A stretch of 64,000 nucleotides of DNA from Lujinxingia vulgaris (GTDB lineage: Bacteria > Myxococcota_A > Bradymonadia > Bradymonadales > Bradymonadaceae). The DNA is taken from NCBI RefSeq assembly GCF_007997015.1, contig NZ_VOSM01000002.1:62001-126000 (forward strand), written 5' to 3'. The notes under the pieces were generated by a model. The model was not told the origin of the DNA. It was given only the letters and a program-made list of their open reading frames with translations, and did not search any database. Below, piece by piece: positions 33,391 to 42,132 of the stretch. Positions within the stretch are counted from its first letter, which is position 1; each line of letters begins with the position of its first letter. The position numbers were made by a program, and so were the translations under genes.

Positions 33391-35475
33391 TTAGATACGT
33401 ACCTTCGTGGTGGTGCCACCGAGGCCGATGACGTCCATGACTTCGGTCATGACCTCTTCGATGGAGCGAACGTTTTTACTGAGAATGCGGGAGACCGAGC
33501 GGCGCAGCCGGGCGGTCTCGGCGGCGTCGAGGTCCATGGCGGTCACCACCACGATGGGGATGTCTTTCCAGCGGGGCTCCTGGCGCATGATCTCGGCGAC
33601 CTCAAAGCCGTCCATCTCGGGCATCATCAGGTCGAGGATCACCACATCGGGGCGCTCCTCATCGAGATATTCCAGTGCAAGCTTGCCATTGGCGGCGGTA
33701 TCCACGCGCCAGCCGGCGTTGCGCAGGTGGCGGGAGATCATCTCGCGGATGGCCGGCTCATCTTCGACGACCAGCGCGCTGGCGCCCTCTTCGGGGTGAA
33801 AACGCGAGAGGGTCTTGAGCAGGCGATCGCGCTGGATGGGCTTGACCAGATAATCGGTGGCGCCGAGCGCAAAGCCAATGTTGCGGTCGTCGATCATCGA
33901 GACCATCACCACCGGGATATGCTCCAGGCCGGCCTGAGATTTGAGCGTGGAGAGCACGCTCCAGCCGTCGCGGCCGGGCATCATCACATCGAGGGTGATG
34001 ACGTCGGGGTGCTGCTCGCGAGCGAGCTCCAGTCCCTGGTCGCCGGAGTAGGCCGAGATGAGCTCGAAGCCGCGGGGTGCCAGGATGCGGTGGATGAGCT
34101 CGTGGACGTTGGGGTCGTCGTCGATGATGAGGACGCGGGGGCCGCGCGGGGCGCCCGGGTCGAGGGTGCCGCTCTCAAAGTCGGGGCGCCAGACCACGCT
34201 GGAAGACTCATTGAGGCCGGCCGGATCGGCCGAGGGGATTTTTACGCGGAAGGTGGTGCCCTGGCCCGGCTGGCTCTCGACCTCGATGTGGCCGCCCATC
34301 ATCTCGCAAAATCGTTTGCAGATGGTCAGGCCCAGGCCGGTGCCGCCGTGGCGGCGGGTGGTGGACTCGTCGGCCTGGGTGAAGGGCTGGAAGAGGCGCT
34401 CGATCTTGTCGGCGGAGATTCCCATGCCGCTGTCGATGACCTCCAGGCACACCCCGGCGCTGCCGTGGAGGGTGGCCGGGGAGGTGACCAGGCGGATGGA
34501 GCCCTTCTCGGTGAATTTGACGGCGTTGCCCATCAGGTTGAGCAGGACCTGCTTGAGCTTGGTGCGGTCGGCGACCAGGTCGCCGCGGTAGTGGCTGGAG
34601 AGCTCGATGTGGTTGCCGCTCTTTCGGGCCAGGGGATCGATGGTGTCGACGACCTCCTGGACGAGGTGCTCCAGGTCGAAGCTCTCGTTGAAGAGCTCCA
34701 TCTTGCCGGCCTCGACTTTGGAGAGGTCGAGGATGTCGTTGATCAGTGAGAGCAGGTGGTTGGCCGAGGCGTGGACCTTGCCCAGATCGCGGGCGATGCT
34801 GGCGATATCGAGGGCGTCGACACCGTGGCCGAGATCTTCCTGGATGAGCTCGGTGTAGCCGATGACGGCGTTGAGCGGGGTGCGCAGCTCGTGGCTCATG
34901 TTGGCCAGAAAGGCGCTCTTGGCGCGGCTGGCCTCCAGGGCGCGCTGCTCAGCCTCGGTGCGCTCTTCGACCTCGGTCTGGAGGCGCGCGTTGATCTCGA
35001 CGAGCTGTTCGGTGCGCTCGGCCACGCGGCGCTCAAGCTCATCGCGGGCCTGGCGCAGCTCTTCTTCCATCTCTTTGCGCGTGGAGATGTCCTGGATGGC
35101 CACCAGCGAGCCCCACTGGGTGCCGTCGGCCTCGCGCATGGGCTTGGCGGAGACGAGCGTCCACAGGCCGCTGCCGTCGCGGTGGGCGAACTGATGGTCG
35201 AACATCTCGGCGACGCCCTCTTTGCGGCGCGCCAGGTTCTCGCGGGCACGCTGAGCCCACTTCTCGGTCATGAAGTCGAAGAGGGTCTTGCCGACCATCT
35301 CCTCCTGCGCATACCCGAGCATGCTCGCCATGCTGATGTTGGCGTAAACGATCTCGCCATCCATCCTGCACACCAGGATGCCGTCGTTGATCGTCTCGAC
35401 AATCGTCTCAAAAGGCAGGTCCCCACCCTGCGGCCCCGGAATCGAGATGCGTGTCGCGTCGTCGCGATCAGCCAT
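33391..35475 (-). CDS. PAS hybrid sensor histidine kinase with two receiver domains
   Basis: A 694-residue cytoplasmic hybrid kinase. The domain order is PAS (about 22-130, ETINDGILVCRMDGEIVYANISMASMLGY), coiled coil (about 135-185), HisKA with phospho-His195 (MSHELRTPLNAVIGY), and HATPase with N-box NLMGNAVKF, G1 DSGMGIS and G2 GGTGLGLTICKRF. Two receivers follow: REC1 with Asp496 (TLDVMMPGRDGW) and REC2 with Asp615 (ILDLMMPEMDGF). No membrane segment is seen, so the signal is intracellular. The start 35475 is chosen over a much longer upstream frame that reads through non-coding DNA. Downstream genes are the two hydrolases, then the MCP and receiver, possibly one signalling unit. Confidence 0.95.
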   Translation of the reverse strand: MADRDDATRISIPGPQGGDLPFETIVETINDGILVCRMDGEIVYANISMASMLGYAQEEMVGKTLFDFMTEKWAQRARENLARRKEGVAEMFDHQFAHRDGSGLWTLVSAKPMREADGTQWGSLVAIQDISTRKEMEEELRQARDELERRVAERTEQLVEINARLQTEVEERTEAEQRALEASRAKSAFLANMSHELRTPLNAVIGYTELIQEDLGHGVDALDIASIARDLGKVHASANHLLSLINDILDLSKVEAGKMELFNESFDLEHLVQEVVDTIDPLARKSGNHIELSSHYRGDLVADRTKLKQVLLNLMGNAVKFTEKGSIRLVTSPATLHGSAGVCLEVIDSGMGISADKIERLFQPFTQADESTTRRHGGTGLGLTICKRFCEMMGGHIEVESQPGQGTTFRVKIPSADPAGLNESSSVVWRPDFESGTLDPGAPRGPRVLIIDDDPNVHELIHRILAPRGFELISAYSGDQGLELAREQHPDVITLDVMMPGRDGWSVLSTLKSQAGLEHIPVVMVSMIDDRNIGFALGATDYLVKPIQRDRLLKTLSRFHPEEGASALVVEDEPAIREMISRHLRNAGWRVDTAANGKLALEYLDEERPDVVILDLMMPEMDGFEVAEIMRQEPRWKDIPIVVVTAMDLDAAETARLRRSVSRILSKNVRSIEEVMTEVMDVIGLGGTTTKVRI

Positions 35476-35940
35476 ACGCTCGTCCCAATGCGCGCAGCGC
35501 GTCCGCGTCAACGCGAAGGTGCTGTCGGTCAGGGCGCGGGCAGCAATGGATATGCTCCCGCGCGCAGGTTGTGTGATGCTCGGTCGATCTTCACTATCCG
35601 GGATTGCAGAGGAGGGTGGCAAGGGGGAAATGACCCGCCCGAGGTAGGTGCCCAGGGGGTGGGGCGTATAGGGGGAAGCTAATCTCGGAGGCGGAAGGAC
35701 GAAAACGCAAAAGGGGAAAGACCGCGAAATTTCGCGGGTTCTGCGAATTCTGAAGGGACGCGGCGGGTTCTCAAAGCGGTGTCTGCAAGGCGCAAAAAAC
35801 GCGCTTGTGAATAGTTGTAAATGAAGATCGCCGATACCCCCGCGCCGGGCGTCCTGTAAGAAGAGGGTCAACGCGCACCGTCTTTGTGCTGCGTCTGGTG
35901 TATGAACGTTTCGCACGTTTCGCATTTATGATGAGGGAAG
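35476..35940. other. Divergent intergenic region between hybrid kinase and ABC transporter
   Basis: A 465-bp AT-richer region with no credible ORF. It contains a 16-bp perfect palindrome (listed) and a direct repeat CGTTTCGCA at about 35907 and 35916, close to the ABC transporter start. Promoters for both divergent genes should lie here but none is clear. Confidence 0.6.
35722..35737. promoter_or_regulatory. Perfect 16-bp palindrome, possible operator
   Basis: CCGCGAAATTTCGCGG is perfectly self-complementary and lies between the divergent hybrid kinase and ABC transporter genes. A homodimeric regulator site is plausible; no regulator gene is adjacent. Confidence 0.35.
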
Positions 35941-37785
35941 ATGTCACGTCGTCATGCTCAACCCGAAGCCCCCGATGCGGATGTCTCCGCCGGGGAGCGT
36001 TATCTGGGCGTCTTTCGCTACAGCGGTGAGGCGCTGCGACTGGTGTGGTCGACCAGCGCCCGGCTCACGGTGATGCTGGGGCTGTTGACGCTGGTGGCCG
36101 GGGTGATGCCCGCGGCGATCGCCTACGTGGGAAAACTCATCGTCGATCAGGTGGTGGAGGCGGCGGCCTCGGGGCTGGAGGCCGATCGCACCCTGGCGCT
36201 GGTCTATGTGGCGGTGGAGGCGGGGCTGGTGGTGCTGATGGCGGGAGCGCAGAGGGGGTTGGGCGTGGCCCAGAGCCTGTTGCGCGCCCAGCTGGGCCAC
36301 CGCGTCAACACGATGATTCTGGAGAAGTCGCTGCAGCTGAGCCTGACGCAGTTTGAGGACAGCGAGTTCTACGACAAGCTCACTCGTGCCCGGCGCGAGG
36401 CTTCATCCAGGCCCTTGAGCCTGGTCAACCGCACCTTCTCGCTGGTGCAAAACGCCATCACGCTTGCCGGGGCGGCGGTGCTTCTGTGGCAGCTCTCGCC
36501 ATGGGCGGTGGTGATCCTTGTGGCGGCGGGGCTTCCGGCCTTTCTGGTGGAGACGCGCTTTAGCGGAGAAGCTTTTCGGCTTTTTCGCTGGCGTTCCCCG
36601 GAGGCGCGCCAGCAGATGTACCTGGAGACGGTGCTGGCCCGCGAGGACTACGCCAAGGAGGTCAAGCTCTTCGGGCTGGGGCCGATGTTGCTCGATCGAT
36701 ACCGGGCGATCTTCGATGTGGTCTACGGGGAGGATCGCAGCCTGACGTTGCGGCGAGGGTTCTGGGGGTATGCGCTGGGGCTGCTGAGCACCGGGGCGTT
36801 TTACGGGGCGTACGTGTGGGTGGTGCTTGAGACGGTGTACGGGCGCATCACGCTTGGCGACATGACGATGTACCTGCTTCTTTTTAAGCAGGGGCAGTCG
36901 GCGGTCTCGGCCAGCCTCAACTCGGTGGGGGGGATGTATGAGGATAACCTCTACCTCTCCACGCTCTATGAGCTGCTTGATGAGCCGGTGGAGTCGACCG
37001 ATGAGGGGGTGAGCCAGGGCGTGAGGCCCGGCGACGGGCTGCGTTTTGAGGATGTGTGGTTCAGCTACCCGGGCCAGGAGGAGGCGGCGCTCAAGGGCTT
37101 GAGTCTGCATCTTCCGCCGGGGCAGAAGCTCGCGCTTGTGGGGGAGAACGGCTCGGGAAAGACCACGCTCATCAAACTTCTGACGCGGCTCTACAGGCCC
37201 TCGCGGGGACGGATTTTGCTCGACGGCACCGACTTGAGGGACTGGCAGCTGGCGGAGCTGCACCGGCGCATCGGGGTGATCTTTCAGGACTTTGTGCGCT
37301 ACCAGTTCAAGGTTGGTGAGAACATCGGGGTGGGCGATGTGGCGTTTCTGGAAGATGAGGCGCGCTGGGAGCGGGCCGCGGCGCAGGGGATGGCCGATGA
37401 CTTTGTGGCCTCGATGCCGGCGGGTTTTCATACGCAGCTCGGGCGCTGGTTCAAAGATGGTCGGGAGCTCTCGGGGGGGCAGTGGCAGAAGATCGCGCTG
37501 GCGCGGGCGTTTATGCGTGAGCGCTCCGATATTCTGGTCTTTGATGAGCCGACCTCGGCGATGGACGCGCAGGCCGAGTCGGAGGTCTTTGAGCGGATCA
37601 AGGAGCTGACCGAGCGGCAGATGGCGATCCTCATCTCGCACCGCTTCTCGACGGTGCGTATGGCCGACCGCATCGCGGTGCTCGACGAGGGGGCGATCAG
37701 CGAGCTGGGAAGCCATGAGGAGCTGATGGCGGAGCAGGGTACCTACGCGCGTCTTTTTAACCTGCAGGCCGAAGGCTACCGCTGA
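35941..37785 (+). CDS. ABC exporter with fused permease and ATPase
   Basis: A 614-residue half-transporter that would work as a homodimer. The N-terminal half carries about six hydrophobic helices (for example LTVMLGLLTLVAGVMPAAIAYVGKLIVDQVV). The C-terminal ATPase has Walker A GENGSGKTT (about residue 400), signature LSGGQWQ (about 514), Walker B ILVFDEPTSAMD and the His of the H-loop in ISHRF. This layout is typical of type IV exporters for lipids, peptides or drugs; the substrate cannot be told. The start is supported by GAGGGAAG directly upstream. It is divergent from the hybrid kinase and 88 bp upstream of hrpB. Confidence 0.95.
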   Translation: MSRRHAQPEAPDADVSAGERYLGVFRYSGEALRLVWSTSARLTVMLGLLTLVAGVMPAAIAYVGKLIVDQVVEAAASGLEADRTLALVYVAVEAGLVVLMAGAQRGLGVAQSLLRAQLGHRVNTMILEKSLQLSLTQFEDSEFYDKLTRARREASSRPLSLVNRTFSLVQNAITLAGAAVLLWQLSPWAVVILVAAGLPAFLVETRFSGEAFRLFRWRSPEARQQMYLETVLAREDYAKEVKLFGLGPMLLDRYRAIFDVVYGEDRSLTLRRGFWGYALGLLSTGAFYGAYVWVVLETVYGRITLGDMTMYLLLFKQGQSAVSASLNSVGGMYEDNLYLSTLYELLDEPVESTDEGVSQGVRPGDGLRFEDVWFSYPGQEEAALKGLSLHLPPGQKLALVGENGSGKTTLIKLLTRLYRPSRGRILLDGTDLRDWQLAELHRRIGVIFQDFVRYQFKVGENIGVGDVAFLEDEARWERAAAQGMADDFVASMPAGFHTQLGRWFKDGRELSGGQWQKIALARAFMRERSDILVFDEPTSAMDAQAESEVFERIKELTERQMAILISHRFSTVRMADRIAVLDEGAISELGSHEELMAEQGTYARLFNLQAEGYR

Positions 37786-37873
37786 GGGTTGCGAAGGCGC
37801 AGGCGCCTCATTGAGAAGATCGGGGCGTTGGGGGTATGAGTGCGACTGCAACTTCTGCTGCTGGAGGCCATCT

Positions 37874-40393
37874 TTGGAACTGCCCGTCGACGCGATTCGC
37901 CCGCAATTTATGGAGGCGCTGCGCGCGCATCCTCGCCATATTCTCACCGCGCCCACCGGCTCCGGGAAGTCGACCCGGCTGCCGCTGTGGCTGGCGGAGT
38001 TCACCGGCAAGCCCGTGCTCGTGGTAGAGCCGCGGCGAGTGGCGTGCCGGTCGCTGGCGGGGTTTCTGGCGGGGCAGCGGGGGGAGAAGGTGGGGGCCAC
38101 GGTGGGCTACCGGGTGCGATTTGATGATCGCAGCAGCGCGCAGACCGAGGTGCTTTTTGCGACGACGGGCATCGCGCTGCGGATGCTCAGCGAGGAGGGC
38201 GGGGAGCGGGAGCGTTTTGGGGCGGTGCTTATCGATGAGTTTCATGAGCGGGGCTGGGAGGTCGATGTGCTCAGCGCGGCGCTTCTGCGTGCGCAGGCCA
38301 CCGGAAAGTATCAGGGACATGTGGTGCTGACGTCTGCGACGGTGGACGCTGAGGCGATCGCCGGGCGCATCGACGCAAAGGTGCATCACGCCAGCGGGCG
38401 CACCTACCCGGTGGCGATCCGCTACGCCGACGATGTTCCGGCACCCACCGGCGATGGGCTCGCCGCCCGAGTGCGGGACGCGCTGGCAAAGGAGCTCGAC
38501 AGTGCGCGCGACGACGGGGGCGATGTGCTCGTGTTTTTGCCGGGCAAGCGCGAGATTCAGGCCGCCGAAGACGCGCTGGGAGGCCTTGCGCGCGCCCACG
38601 ATCTGGAGATCTTGCAGGTTCACGGGAGCCTGCCGGTCGATGAGATTCAGCGGGCGTTTAAGCCCGAGGCGCCCCGGCGTCGCGTGTTTCTGGCGACGAA
38701 TGTGGCGGAGACCTCCGTGACGCTCCCCGGGGTGACGCTGGTGATCGACAGCGGGCTGGCCCGGATGCGGGTGCACCGGGGCGGCCGCTCGGCGCTGGCG
38801 TTGGTGGCGGTGGCCGAGGCGTCGATGGACCAGCGCGCCGGGCGCGCGGGGCGAGTGCGCGAGGGTCGCTGTGTGAGGCTGTGGAGCGAGCGCTATTCGC
38901 CGCAGCCTCATGCCGCCCCGGAGATCGAGCGCATTGAGCTCGACGATGTGCTGCTGGCCGCGGCCTCGGTGGGGCTGGAGGGGCCGGCGTTTCTCGATGC
39001 GCCCTGGATTTCCCTGCCGCCGGAGTTTGCGGTGGAAGAGGCCCGTGCGCGCCTGCGGCGCGCACGGGCCCTGGACGCCCAGGGCCGCCTGACCGGCCTT
39101 GGGCAACAGCTCGCCACCATGCCTGTGAGCGGCGCCGAAGGTCGTCTGCTCATCGATCCTCCCGCCGAGCTTGCCGCGACCCTCTGCGACCTCGTGGCGA
39201 CCTTGCAGCGCGGCCAGGATCTGCTCCTCCCCGACCATCTTCTGCGCGGACGCAAAGAGGAGGTGCGCGAGGCGCGGCGCGATCTTTTCGAGGGTCTGCA
39301 CGACGAGGTCAGCCTGCAACTCGCAGCGCTGCGCCACGGTGATGTGCGCCGCCACGGGCTTCGCCCCGCGGCGCTGCGCGAGGTTCGCCAGATCGCCCGC
39401 TCGCTGCGCGAGGTGGTGGGCGTGAGCGCGTCGCAGGCAGATGCGCAGCTGGCATCTGCCGAAGAGCTTGTGCGCCACGCGCTGAGCCGCATCCCGGAGT
39501 CGGCTTTTGTGGTGCGCAGCCGCGCGCTCAAAAGGCGCGTCGACGGGCGCGCGGTGCGCGGAAAGCCCGAGCCCTGGGGAAATGGCGAGATCGAACTTCT
39601 GGTCTGGCCCTTCGCCAGCCCCGCGCTCAAGGAGGGGGAGAAGTCGCCGGCCGATCCGGTGGCCGGTGTGATCCTGGACACCTTCTGGATCGGCGATGAT
39701 GGCACCGGGGTGCGCGGCTCCGGGAAGATGGTGCTGCCCTGCAGCTACGCCGATCTTGTGGAGGCCGATATTGGCGAGCGCAAGATCGGTGAGGTGCGCG
39801 CCGGCAACCACCGCGGCGCCCCCTATGTTCGGGCCCGCGTGGAGCGAGAGCTGGCCGGCGTGGCCCTCTCGGCGGCCGAAGAGGCCCTGCGCGGGGCGGA
39901 GCTCGTCGAGGCCGCGGCAAAAGCCATCCTGGAAGGCCGCATCCTCAAGCCCGCTGGCGAGCGGGTGCTCGACGATCTGCATATCTGGGAGGTGCTGGCC
40001 GGCTGGCCCAACGTCGATCGCAGCTGGACGGGCGAAGATCCGCCGCCGGCGCCGCAGGAGTATCTGGTGGAGCGTCTGCGCCTCTTAGGCGTGGAGCGCG
40101 AGCAGGATCTGATGCTGGTGGAGCCCGAGGATCTTCGCCCGGACCTTGAAGCGGAGCTCCAGATCCACCGCTTCGATCTCGATCCTCTGCGCGAGGAGTT
40201 TCCGCGGGTGTGGGAGCACCTGGGTTTTCGTTACCACTGCCAGGTCTCGCCAATGGCCAGGCGCGTGACGATGACGCCGATGGACAAGAAGACGGCGCGG
40301 GCAGCCGACCCGAAGGCTAACCTGCTGCCGAGGTTTCGGGGCTTTCGGGTGCGTTATAAAAACGCCAGCCGCGTCATCGATCTTCGGGGCTGA
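37874..40393 (+). CDS. hrpB: ATP-dependent RNA helicase HrpB
   Basis: An 839-residue DExH helicase of the HrpB family. Walker A is TAPTGSGKST, motif Ia VVEPRRVACRSLA, the DEFH box LIDEFHERGWEVD, SAT motif TSATVD, motif V ATNVAETSVTLPGV and motif VI QRAGRAGR, followed by the helicase-associated domain and the long HrpB C-terminal region ending NLLPRFRGFRVRYKN. Its cellular role is poorly known; in several bacteria it affects envelope or pilus functions. No ATG fits the start. TTG 37874 is chosen because CTGGAGG lies 8 nt upstream and LELPVDAIRPQF is where family homology begins; the frame extends further to TTG 37811. Confidence 0.93.
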   Translation: MELPVDAIRPQFMEALRAHPRHILTAPTGSGKSTRLPLWLAEFTGKPVLVVEPRRVACRSLAGFLAGQRGEKVGATVGYRVRFDDRSSAQTEVLFATTGIALRMLSEEGGERERFGAVLIDEFHERGWEVDVLSAALLRAQATGKYQGHVVLTSATVDAEAIAGRIDAKVHHASGRTYPVAIRYADDVPAPTGDGLAARVRDALAKELDSARDDGGDVLVFLPGKREIQAAEDALGGLARAHDLEILQVHGSLPVDEIQRAFKPEAPRRRVFLATNVAETSVTLPGVTLVIDSGLARMRVHRGGRSALALVAVAEASMDQRAGRAGRVREGRCVRLWSERYSPQPHAAPEIERIELDDVLLAAASVGLEGPAFLDAPWISLPPEFAVEEARARLRRARALDAQGRLTGLGQQLATMPVSGAEGRLLIDPPAELAATLCDLVATLQRGQDLLLPDHLLRGRKEEVREARRDLFEGLHDEVSLQLAALRHGDVRRHGLRPAALREVRQIARSLREVVGVSASQADAQLASAEELVRHALSRIPESAFVVRSRALKRRVDGRAVRGKPEPWGNGEIELLVWPFASPALKEGEKSPADPVAGVILDTFWIGDDGTGVRGSGKMVLPCSYADLVEADIGERKIGEVRAGNHRGAPYVRARVERELAGVALSAAEEALRGAELVEAAAKAILEGRILKPAGERVLDDLHIWEVLAGWPNVDRSWTGEDPPPAPQEYLVERLRLLGVEREQDLMLVEPEDLRPDLEAELQIHRFDLDPLREEFPRVWEHLGFRYHCQVSPMARRVTMTPMDKKTARAADPKANLLPRFRGFRVRYKNASRVIDLRG

Positions 40394-40411
40394 CCTCGTT
40401 TTCGACCGAGT

Positions 40412-41737
40412 TCACGCGTCGAGCCCAGGTACACGCCGCATCGCCCAGGGCACACCCAGGGTGATGCCACGCACGATCATCAGCGCGGTGATCCCCGACC
40501 ACACCCCGATAAGTCCCCAGCCCAGCGGGTTTGTGGCGAGCAGCATGGCGGCGGCGACGCCGGCGCTCAGGAGCATCGCGCGGGCCAGAAATCCAAAGGC
40601 CTGGGTGCCCATGTAGAGCCCGTCCCATACAAAGACGAGCGCGTTAAGCGGCTGCAAGATGGCCACGAAGGGGATGAGCATCATAATGCTCGCGATGACA
40701 GTAGGGTCGGTGCTAAACGCCCGGGCCAGAAGACCGCCGCAGAGCCAGATGCCCCCGCCCAGCACCAGCCCTGTGGCAAGGCCCCATTGCAAAAGGCGCG
40801 CGCCCATGGCGCGGGCCTCCTCAGTGGCGTTGCGGCCGATGAAGTTCGCCAGCAGGGCCTGGCCGGCGATCGCCAGCGCGTCGATGAGCAGCGCGAAAAA
40901 GCCCCAGAGCTGGTTGGCCACCTGGTGGGCGGCCACCGACTCGGCGCCCTGGCGCGCCGCCACGGCGGTGGCCAGCGTCATGGTGCCCACCAGCGCCCCG
41001 GTGCGCAGCAAAAGCGCGCTCCCCACCCGCACCAGCGGCAGCATCCCGCTCAAAGAGGGCGCGATCAGCGGCACGTGCATCGACTCGCTGCGGCGCACCA
41101 GCAGCAGCCATAAAAAGAGCAGCGCCCCCGACCACTGCGCCACCACCGTGGCGATGGCCGCCCCGGCGATGCCCCAGCCCAGCCCGAAGATCAAAAGCGG
41201 GTCGAGCACAAGGTTGATCAGGTTGAGCATCACCGTGACCCACATCGGGGTGCGGGTATCCTGAAAGCCGCGGAAGGCCCCGTGGGCCGCCGTGCTGATA
41301 AGCAACGCCGGTCCCGCCCACGCGCGGATCTTCAGGTAGGTCAGCGCCGGCCCGGCAACTTCGCCGGCGGCCCCCATCAGCGTGAGGAGCGGGGCGGCGA
41401 AGATCAGCAGGGCTGCGGTCATCATCCCGCCACACCCAATCGCCAGCCACAACGCGTGGCTCACCACCTCGCCGGCCTCCTCGGGCTCATCGCGGCCCAG
41501 GTGGGCAGCGATCTTCGGGGTGGTGGCGTAGGCCAGAAAGTTGAAGACGATAAAGGTCATCGCAAAGAGCGCGCTGTTGATGCCCAGCGCGGCGAGCTCG
41601 GCGGTGCCGATGCGTCCGACGAAAAAGGTGTCGACGAGCGAGACGAGCGGGTCGATGGCCAGGCTGCCAATGGCAGGAATGGCCATCGCCAGGATGGCGC
41701 GGTCGTGGCGGTGTTGCAGCGGGAGGAGTTCGCGCAT
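40412..41737 (-). CDS. MATE family efflux transporter (DinF-type)
   Basis: A 441-residue membrane protein with 12 hydrophobic helices in two similar halves. It starts MRELLPLQHRHDRAILAMAIPAIGSLAIDPLVSLVDTFFVGRIGTAELAALGI, the MATE signature with the Pro/Asp helix of DinF-type proteins. MATE proteins export drugs or metabolites using Na+ or H+. It is convergent with hrpB, with only 18 bp between stops. A longer frame to 41785 would read into a 34-bp repeat array, so ATG 41737 is chosen. That array begins only 16 bp upstream of the start and so must form most of the leader or promoter. Confidence 0.93.
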   Translation of the reverse strand: MRELLPLQHRHDRAILAMAIPAIGSLAIDPLVSLVDTFFVGRIGTAELAALGINSALFAMTFIVFNFLAYATTPKIAAHLGRDEPEEAGEVVSHALWLAIGCGGMMTAALLIFAAPLLTLMGAAGEVAGPALTYLKIRAWAGPALLISTAAHGAFRGFQDTRTPMWVTVMLNLINLVLDPLLIFGLGWGIAGAAIATVVAQWSGALLFLWLLLVRRSESMHVPLIAPSLSGMLPLVRVGSALLLRTGALVGTMTLATAVAARQGAESVAAHQVANQLWGFFALLIDALAIAGQALLANFIGRNATEEARAMGARLLQWGLATGLVLGGGIWLCGGLLARAFSTDPTVIASIMMLIPFVAILQPLNALVFVWDGLYMGTQAFGFLARAMLLSAGVAAAMLLATNPLGWGLIGVWSGITALMIVRGITLGVPWAMRRVPGLDA

Positions 41738-42132
41738 CGGGGTCTCGTCGGGGGTGCGGGAGCAGCGGGGCGGTGCGGCGTACAAGGGTGCGGGAGCAGC
41801 GGGGCGGTGCGGCGTACAAAGGTGCGGGAGCAGCGGGGCGGTGCGGCGTACAAAGGTGCGGGAGCAGCGGGGCGGTGCGGTAAAGAAAGGTGCGGGAGCA
41901 GCGGGGCGGTGCGGCGCGCGTTAAGGAGCATGCGGACGCACCCGGGGTCAAGGGTGGACGCCGGCGGTGGGAGGTGTAGAGTCAGGGGGCTGTCTCAGGG
42001 CGGGGGCGCGAGGGCAAAGATCTGCAAATTCGCAATACTCGGTGCTGCGATCAAAGGCCTCACCGATCTTGCAATATACCAGCGCATCCAAGAGGATAGC
42101 CGCGGTGGTAACGGAACGTAACGAGGTAAGCG
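41738..42132. other. Divergent region between MATE and a lipoprotein gene, mostly a tandem repeat
   Basis: These 395 bp hold the 34-bp repeat array (41753-41922) and about 210 bp of AT-richer sequence before the lipoprotein at 42133. TTGCAAATTCGCAA (42022-42035) and TTGCAATATACC are AT-rich spots compatible with a rightward promoter, but no full -35/-10 pair is convincing. Confidence 0.6.
41753..41922. repeat. 34-bp tandem repeat array (five units) upstream of the MATE gene
   Basis: Units start GGTGCGGGAGCAGCGGGGCG at 41753, 41787, 41821, 41855 and 41889, an exact 34-bp period. Units differ in the last ten bases (GTACAAG, GTACAAA, TAAAGAAA). The period is not a multiple of three and no spacers exist, so it is neither coding nor CRISPR. 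Confidence 0.95.

Noticed and set aside
37808-39982. A 724-codon leftward ORF opposite hrpB
   Set aside because: HrpB motifs on the plus strand are complete; the antisense product is His/Arg/Pro-rich and shows no family pattern.
41753-41922. CRISPR array or repeat-protein gene at the 34-bp repeats
   Set aside because: There are no spacers, and the 34-bp period changes reading frame every unit.
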